Positions 1-3,564 of a stretch of DNA of 5,810 bases are shown here, in pieces. The position numbers and the translations under genes are program-made. This DNA comes from Methylococcaceae bacterium (GTDB lineage: Bacteria; Pseudomonadota; Gammaproteobacteria; Methylococcales; Methylomonadaceae), in contig JABFST010000390.1 of assembly GCA_013140465.1 (NCBI GenBank), forward strand, positions 1 to 5,810, given 5' to 3'. Under the pieces are notes generated by a model, which had not been told where the DNA came from, ran no database searches, and saw only the letters and a program-made list of their open reading frames with translations. Position 1 is the first letter of the stretch, and every line of letters begins with the position of its first letter.

Positions 1-145
1 CTTCAATACGATCCACGCGCAGCGACTGCAACAAGGCTTTGGCAATGCTGAGCTTTCCTGTAGGGGTAAAAGAAACGCCTTGGGTTTGTTCACCATCGCG
101 TAGGGTGGTGTCCATTAATTGGATGGCTCTGGATTGTGTGGGCAT
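1..145 (-). CDS. 2-isopropylmalate/citramalate synthase-like HMGL enzyme, N-terminal fragment
   Basis: Only the first 48 codons are in the window; the gene continues past the left edge. The protein begins [20 protein letters not shown] and goes on with [19 protein letters not shown] and then [15 protein letters not shown] at residues 11-20 is the first-strand signature of the DRE-TIM metallolyase family, which condenses acetyl-CoA with a 2-oxoacid. In that family Arg16 and Asp17 would be the catalytic arginine and the metal-binding aspartate. The form [15 protein letters not shown] resembles 2-isopropylmalate or citramalate synthases of branched-chain amino-acid synthesis more than the NifV homocitrate synthases I recall, but 48 residues cannot settle the substrate. 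The ATG at 145-143 is preceded by AGGCGA (156-151 on the minus strand) five bases upstream, which supports this start. The gene is divergent from the adenosyltransferase gene at 597. Confidence 0.8.
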   Translation of the reverse strand, partial: MPTQSRAIQLMDTTLRDGEQTQGVSFTPTGKLSIAKALLQSLRVDRIE

Positions 146-175
146 GATGCTCGCCTGTGGGGTTGATACAGTAGT

Positions 176-280
176 TTATAAAGAACGCAATAAGTAAAGC
201 GACATTAAATCCCCCTCACCCTACCCTCTCCCCGAGGAAGAAGGAGCTTAATGTAGATTTATCAGCTTCGTACTCTATAT
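176..280. repeat. Palindromic MITE-like element, copy 1
   Basis: This 105-base stretch aligns along its whole length with 450-554 in the same orientation, with scattered substitutions and one compensated single-base shift in the C-rich centre. Shared blocks include AGTAAAGCGA, ATTAAAT, CCCCTCACCC, TTAATGTAGATTTA and CAGCTTCG. The ends are imperfect inverted repeats of each other: TTATAAAGAACG on the left, and on the right CGTACTCTATA at 269-279, whose complement is TATAGAGTACG. The central C-rich hairpin has decayed compared with copy 2. There is no coding capacity, so this is a small non-autonomous repeat. The TA at each end would suit a transposon that duplicates TA, but that is inference. 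Confidence 0.75.
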
Positions 281-449
281 TATACCTTAGTGTTAGGGCG
301 TGTGGCGGTAGGCTATGCAGTCCTATTTTCGGCAATCTCGGCTATCTAAGCACATGAGAGCGATTGGCGGCACTGCCAGCATTGATTACCAACGCAGAAT
401 TTGGGCTACAATGGCTTTAGCAGTTCAGAACCTAACGATGGCCCGGCAG

Positions 450-554
450 TTATAGAGTACGCAGGAAGTAAAGCGAGATTAAATCCCCTCACCCCCACAC
501 TCTCCCTGAGGGAGAGGGCGTTTAATGTAGATTTACCAGCTTCGGACTCTATAA
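450..554. repeat. Palindromic MITE-like element, copy 2
   Basis: This is the second, better-preserved copy of the 105-bp element. Its left end, TATAGAGTACG at 451-461, and right end, CGGACTCTATA at 543-553, form a terminal inverted repeat. The match continues inward imperfectly (AGTAAA and ATTAAA on the left, TTTAAT and TTTACC on the right). The centre holds a perfect 7-bp hairpin, CTCTCCC (500-506), loop TGA, GGGAGAG (510-516), so the whole element can fold into one long stem. It ends 42 bases before the adenosyltransferase start codon, so it lies in or next to that gene's promoter or leader. Confidence 0.78.
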
Positions 555-596
555 ATACGGGCCTATCCCCTAAAATCCACACTTTAGTTATATAAC

Positions 597-1133
597 ATGA
601 AATCAAGAGACAGACGGCACGGCCTGGTAGTGGTCAATACGGGCGTAGGCAAAGGCAAATCGTCCAGCGCATTCGGCATGGTGTTCCGTGCCGCAGGTTG
701 GGGCATGAAGGTTTGCGTGATCCAATTTATAAAAGGGCAATGGCAAACGGGCGAACAAAAGGCTGCGCAACGCTTTGACAACATCGAATGGCACGCTTTA
801 GGTGACGGCTTTACTTGGGACACCAAAAACCCTGAACAAGACATTAAGACTAGCCGTGAAATTTGGGAATTATGTAAGCAAAAAATATTGTCTGAAGAGT
901 TTGACGTGGTGTTGTTGGACGAGATTAATTATTGCTGTGGCTACCAATGGCTATCCGGCACCGAAATTGCCGACTTTATCCGCAACGAAAAGCCCGCTTG
1001 GCTGCATTTAATTTTAACAGGCCGCGATGCCGCCCCCGAAGTGGTGGCGATTGCCGATACCGTCACCGAAATGGGGCTGGTCAAACATGCGTTTGAACAA
1101 GGCATAAAAGCCGAGCAAGGCATTGAGTTTTAG
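597..1133 (+). CDS. cobO: Cob(I)yrinic acid a,c-diamide adenosyltransferase, short form
   Basis: The 178-residue cytosolic enzyme transfers the 5'-deoxyadenosyl group of ATP to cob(I)alamin or its a,c-diamide precursor, giving the coenzyme B12 form used in corrinoid synthesis and salvage. Visible family marks are the unusual P-loop GVGKGKSS (residues 16-23), VCVIQFIKGQW (39-49), the corrin-side motif GFTWDT (71-76), the Walker B-like strand VVLLDEINY (104-112), LTGRDAAPE (140-148) and the C-terminal ADTVTEMGLVKHAFEQGIKA block ending GIEF. The usual P-loop begins GNGKGKTT, so Val17 and Ser22-Ser23 are variants. Only eight residues precede GLVVV, against about two dozen in E. coli BtuR. An in-frame TAG at 585-587 with no other start codon after it makes 597 the earliest start. 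No good Shine-Dalgarno sequence is seen. The function is secure from whole-length resemblance; the symbols cobO, btuR and cobA are used interchangeably for this family. Confidence 0.93.
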   Translation: MKSRDRRHGLVVVNTGVGKGKSSSAFGMVFRAAGWGMKVCVIQFIKGQWQTGEQKAAQRFDNIEWHALGDGFTWDTKNPEQDIKTSREIWELCKQKILSEEFDVVLLDEINYCCGYQWLSGTEIADFIRNEKPAWLHLILTGRDAAPEVVAIADTVTEMGLVKHAFEQGIKAEQGIEF

Positions 1134-1161
1134 TGTGGCGCGGGGCGTTGACCGCGCCGCA
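1134..1161 (+). terminator. GC-rich hairpin directly after cobO
   Basis: The stem begins at the base after the stop codon. TGTGGCGCGG (1134-1143) pairs with CCGCGCCGCA (1152-1161), with one G-T wobble and an eight-base loop. The stem is very stable, but it is followed by AATTGGG and not a run of T. It may stabilise the 3' end of the message or act as a Rho-assisted or weak terminator; it is not a standard intrinsic terminator. It separates cobO from the gene at 1313. Confidence 0.5.
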
Positions 1162-1312
1162 ATTGGGTGGGCCCAGCTTCAACAATAACGCTAATGTCTT
1201 TCAAAAACGGGTACTTAAAGATACCATAATGCACACAAGGATAGGCATACATTAAAACAACAACAATCCAGTAACTGACCTTACCCGTCACCACTTATCG
1301 AGGCTTACGCTG

Positions 1313-3049
1313 ATGGACAACTATTTACCGCTGATTCAGGCCACATTGCAAGAATGGCTAGTGCTCACCTTAGCCAATCCGGCTTATACGGGGGCTATCG
1401 CCGTAGGCGTTTTTTTGCTGACCGCCGTGTTGTATGGCTTTAAGGTGTCATCCTTAAAAACCCAGCTCATCGCCAGCGACACCGCCCGCATAGACACCCA
1501 AACCCGCCTGGATGCGGAATTAAGCGATGCCCGGCTAGTGCTGCAAGACACCCAACTGCAAGTGCAACAAGCACAGGAAACATTGGCTGAGATTAGCGCA
1601 GATGCACAAGCCCAGCAACAAGCCGCAGCCGCCCAAACCGAACGCGCCAACAAGTTGGAAGCCCAGCTAAATGCCCGCAACAAACAAATTGCCGACACCA
1701 TCCAAACCTTGCACACCAGCTTTGATTTAGGCGAAAGGCCGCTGCCCTTAATGGGCGACAGCAAAGCCGAAGGTTTGTGGCAACAACACGAACGGGTCAT
1801 TGCCTTATTGACCACGCGCTTGCGTAACGAGCAAAAAGCCAAAGCCGATGCCCAATCCGCTTTTCAGGCAGAAGTACAAAAACGTTCCGAACAAGAAGCC
1901 CTGTTGGCGCAGTTGCAAAGCAACCAAGCCCACCATGACCAACAACTGGCTGAACTAAACGCCGCCCTAGAAGCACAAACCACACAATTGGCGACACAGC
2001 ATAGCCAAGCCCAAGACGCGTTGGCACAGGTGTTGGCACAACATGAGGCCGAATTGGCACATTTTACCGGACTGGAGCAACAAGCCGTAGAGCTGGCGAA
2101 TGCCCGCTTGCTGTTGGCCGAATTAGGCGACAACTTGGCGGCAAAAGACGCGAAAATTGCGCGTTTGGAACTCGCCCAAAAAACCCATGCCGAACCTGCT
2201 AAAACTGCGCCGCGCCCTATAGACCAACCGCCCGCAGAAAAGACCAGCGCCTTGGCAGATACTGTTGCGGCTGTCAGCGTTAATGTAGACAGCGAAGAAC
2301 CCCACGCCAGCGCACCCGCCGCAGGCTTGTCCAGCAAACTTAAAGGCTGGTTTGGCAAGGCGCAGCCAGAACCAACGCTAGCACCAGAACAGCCGCCTAT
2401 TGTTGAACACCCCGAACCTGCGCCTGTAGAACCGCCCCATATCCCTGAGCCGTCGGTTGTTGAACCAGAACCTGCGGTTGTAACCAAGGGTGGCTTGGGC
2501 GGAAAATTGAAAGGCTGGCTAGGCAAAGCTCAAGTCGAGGCTGATGTTGCGCTACAACCGGAACCGATTGTGGAAGCCATTGCCGAACCCGAACCCATAG
2601 CCATCAATGTGCCGCCTGTAGACGAACCGCGTGTAGGCATTGCGGGCAAACTTAAGGCATTGTTGGGCAAAGCCCCAACCGAACCGCAACCCATTGTGGA
2701 AGCCGTTGCCGAATCTATCCAACCGCCTGAACCGATAGCCAGCGATGAACCGCCTGTAACCGAAGCGCGCGTAGGCATCGCCGGAAAACTCAAGGGACTA
2801 TTGGGCAAAGCCAAAACCGAAGCAGAACCCGTGCAGGACAACGCACCCGAAATAGTGCCAGAAGCCGCGCCTATCGTTGATAACAGCCCAGCAGTGGGTT
2901 TGGCGGCAAAAGTCGGTGGCTTGTTTGCCAAAAAAACGCCGCTGGCAGAAACACCGCCTGAAGAACCTGCACCGCAGCCAGAAGCCACCGAAACGCCTAA
3001 GCAAAATGCCTTGGGCAAACTTAAGTCGTTATTTGGCAAAAGCCAATAA
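1313..3049 (+). CDS. Membrane-anchored coiled-coil protein with six basic amphipathic repeat motifs
   Basis: I do not recognise this 578-residue protein. One hydrophobic segment at residues 25-43 (YTGAIAVGVFLLTAVLYGF) follows a short N-terminus and is probably a membrane anchor, not a cleaved signal. Residues 47-290 are rich in Gln, Ala, Glu and Leu and read as two long helical coiled-coil stretches, broken near 136-150 by FDLGERPLPLMGD. Residues 291-578 are a low-complexity tail rich in Pro, Glu, Ala and Val. It carries six 13-residue basic motifs at 338, 394, 442, 488, 529 and 565, for example GLSSKLKGWFGKA and GIAGKLKGLLGKA; the last one ends the protein. Each motif would make a cationic amphipathic helix, while the linkers are acidic. 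There are no cysteines and no catalytic motif. The start is supported by CGAGG at 1300-1304, eight bases upstream. A scaffold or membrane-organising role is inference. Long open frames on the opposite strand are codon-bias shadows. Confidence 0.85.
   Translation: MDNYLPLIQATLQEWLVLTLANPAYTGAIAVGVFLLTAVLYGFKVSSLKTQLIASDTARIDTQTRLDAELSDARLVLQDTQLQVQQAQETLAEISADAQAQQQAAAAQTERANKLEAQLNARNKQIADTIQTLHTSFDLGERPLPLMGDSKAEGLWQQHERVIALLTTRLRNEQKAKADAQSAFQAEVQKRSEQEALLAQLQSNQAHHDQQLAELNAALEAQTTQLATQHSQAQDALAQVLAQHEAELAHFTGLEQQAVELANARLLLAELGDNLAAKDAKIARLELAQKTHAEPAKTAPRPIDQPPAEKTSALADTVAAVSVNVDSEEPHASAPAAGLSSKLKGWFGKAQPEPTLAPEQPPIVEHPEPAPVEPPHIPEPSVVEPEPAVVTKGGLGGKLKGWLGKAQVEADVALQPEPIVEAIAEPEPIAINVPPVDEPRVGIAGKLKALLGKAPTEPQPIVEAVAESIQPPEPIASDEPPVTEARVGIAGKLKGLLGKAKTEAEPVQDNAPEIVPEAAPIVDNSPAVGLAAKVGGLFAKKTPLAETPPEEPAPQPEATETPKQNALGKLKSLFGKSQ
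2324..3043 (+). repeat. Six-copy array encoding basic 13-residue motifs
   Basis: These are coding repeats inside the 578-residue protein. The motif copies lie at 2324-2362, 2492-2530, 2636-2674, 2774-2812, 2897-2935 and 3005-3043. The consensus is G-[LI]-x-x-K-[LV]-[KG]-[GAS]-[WL]-[FL]-[GA]-K-[AKS]; the last copy starts with Asn instead of Gly. Start-to-start spacing falls steadily, at 56, 48, 46, 41 and 36 residues. Copies 3 and 4 share their preceding linker as well (PIVEAIAE / PIVEAVAE, then EPIA and PPV), which shows a recent duplication of a whole unit of about 46 residues. The motifs carry lysine and no acidic residue, while the linkers carry many glutamates. Confidence 0.85.
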
Positions 3050-3141
3050 AATCCACGCTAACGCTGTTGCGGATGTTAGGTTACGGTCATCCCGATTTGA
3101 AACCTGCCTGGTCTATACGATTTCAGCAATGACAATTCGGG

Positions 3142-3254
3142 ACGTTATTTTGTAACTTGTTAATGAGTGGCAGGATTAAGACCTGCGAGGTTTTAAAAAC
3201 CTCGCAGGTCTGCCACTATTGCCTATAACGAATGCGAAGTTACGTTATTTTGTA
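3142..3254. repeat. 13-bp direct repeats bracketing a palindromic element
   Basis: ACGTTATTTTGTA occurs at 3142-3154 and again at 3242-3254, exactly 100 bases apart. Beyond the repeats the two copies stay alike (ACTTGTT against CTTATT, one base offset). Between them lie inverted ends GTAACTT (3152-3158) and AAGTTAC (3237-3243), and in the centre the large palindrome described separately. The arrangement resembles an inserted palindromic element with a duplicated target, or a repeat unit cut at both ends. No protein is encoded. Confidence 0.65.
3167..3216. repeat. Perfect 33-base palindrome with an outer stem
   Basis: AGACCTGCGAGGTTTT (3179-3194) and AAAACCTCGCAGGTCT (3196-3211) are perfect 16-bp inverted arms around a single A. 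Outside them GTGGC (3167-3171) pairs with GCCAC (3212-3216), leaving a seven-base bulge on the left side. Palindromes of the ACCTGCGAGGTTTT...AAAACCTCGCAGGT kind are familiar to me as dispersed intergenic repeats in several bacterial groups. The hairpin could also stop or stabilise transcripts leaving the upstream gene, but it has no T run after it on either strand. Confidence 0.8.
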
Positions 3255-3315
3255 CTTATTCAGTCCCCGCCATTGTTGATACAAATGCCCCTAGACCTTG
3301 TATCCTCATTTCATT

Positions 3316-3352
3316 GCTGGCACGGCAACGTCTAAAGCCGTTGCACTCCAGC
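3316..3352 (+). other. Two-part stem-loop in the cytochrome leader
   Basis: GCTGG (3316-3320) pairs with CCAGC (3348-3352), and GCAACG (3325-3330) pairs with CGTTGC (3339-3344), with a small internal loop (CACG against ACT) and an eight-base terminal loop TCTAAAGC. An alternative pairing, ACGGC (3322-3326) with GCCGT (3337-3341), competes with the inner stem. If transcribed toward the cytochrome this would be part of its untranslated leader. No known RNA family is identified. Confidence 0.4.
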
Positions 3353-3392
3353 TGGTTGTGCTTAACAGCGAAGCCTATACCCTATAAAAAGT

Positions 3393-3427
3393 GTGTGATA
3401 TGCCGTAGTCATTGCGGCATATCACAC
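3393..3427. other. Perfect 13-bp stem-loop in the cytochrome leader
   Basis: GTGTGATATGCCG (3393-3405) and CGGCATATCACAC (3415-3427) are perfect inverted arms around a nine-base loop TAGTCATTG. On the plus strand the stem is followed by AAACCC, not T. On the minus strand it is followed by AC and then five T, so as a terminator it would read leftward, although no minus-strand gene is seen to the right. It might instead be a protein-binding site, an RNA leader element or another dispersed palindrome. Confidence 0.5.
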
Positions 3428-3517
3428 AAACCCAAGCGATCCCCAACCACAACCACCGTCAAAACCCGCTACTGCTGGCGTTTTATCCACCCAGCATTTA
3501 AGGCGCGATTCTTGCTT

Positions 3518-3539
3518 GCATTTTGGGCAATGCTTTTTT
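3518..3539 (+). terminator. Weak hairpin plus T6 just before the cytochrome start
   Basis: GCATT (3518-3522) pairs with AATGC (3529-3533), with a six-base loop, and is followed at once by TTTTTT (3534-3539). The 5-bp stem is short for an intrinsic terminator, but the T run is well placed. It sits 25 bases ahead of the cytochrome start codon, so if real it would act as an attenuator within the leader, or it could end transcripts from upstream. Confidence 0.3.
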
Positions 3540-3564
3540 GTCAATCTTAACTGGTGATTTTTGT

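Larger units (their letters stand above)
146..596. other. Divergent intergenic region with two palindromic repeat copies
   Basis: This is the 451-base gap between the divergent synthase and adenosyltransferase genes. It contains two copies of a 105-bp element (176-280 and 450-554) separated by a 169-base spacer (281-449). No reading frame in it looks like a protein; the frames that exist run through the repeats. The promoters of both flanking genes should lie here. I cannot fix either one: the only clear -10-like string is TATAAA at 550-555, at the right end of the second repeat copy, and it lacks a well-spaced -35. No cobalamin riboswitch is visible ahead of the adenosyltransferase. Confidence 0.75.
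3050..3564. other. Hairpin-rich intergenic region before the cytochrome gene
   Basis: These 515 bases contain no convincing gene. The open frame at 3314-3550 (78 codons) runs through two hairpins, has no clear ribosome site and an unlikely composition. The region holds a palindromic element at 3152-3243, a stem of GATACAA with TTGTATC at 3278-3304, a two-part stem at 3316-3352, a perfect 13-bp stem at 3393-3427 and a small stem followed by six T at 3518-3539. The left part (3050-3140) shows only weak complementarity, for example CCCGA at 3091 against TCGGG at 3137. A promoter for the cytochrome should lie here, but I cannot place it with confidence. Confidence 0.7.

Noticed and set aside
1..145. 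NifV homocitrate synthase for the left-edge gene
   Set aside because: The visible [16 protein letters not shown] is closer to the 2-isopropylmalate/citramalate synthase style and no nif gene is in view; the missing part of the gene is needed to decide.
281..449. Possible cobalamin riboswitch ahead of cobO, prompted by GGCGGCACTGCC near 366
   Set aside because: The conserved B12-box arrangement and the remaining riboswitch core are not present; the match is a short chance likeness.
401..606. Small frames on both strands across the second palindromic repeat (64 and 66 codons)
   Set aside because: They run through the repeat element and non-coding flanks and have no ribosome site or recognisable product.
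1864..2526. Long minus-strand open frame (220 codons) opposite the 578-residue protein, with others at 1384-1842 and 2530-3039
   Set aside because: Their products are Ser/Ala/Cys/Gly-rich with no domain, and they arise from the GCC/CAA/GAA-rich codons of the plus-strand gene, whose membrane segment, coiled coil and repeats are coherent.
3316..3380. Cyclic-di-GMP-I (GEMM) riboswitch ahead of the cytochrome, prompted by TTGCACTCCAGCTGG and GCGAAGCC
   Set aside because: The order of the blocks is wrong and the tetraloop, receptor and CAAAGCC core of the family are not found. A covariance-model search would decide; I keep only the weaker claim of a structured leader.
3314..3550. 78-codon plus-strand open frame
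   Set aside because: It overlaps two strong hairpins, has no clear ribosome site and an unlikely composition of Lys, Cys, Trp and Arg without any domain.
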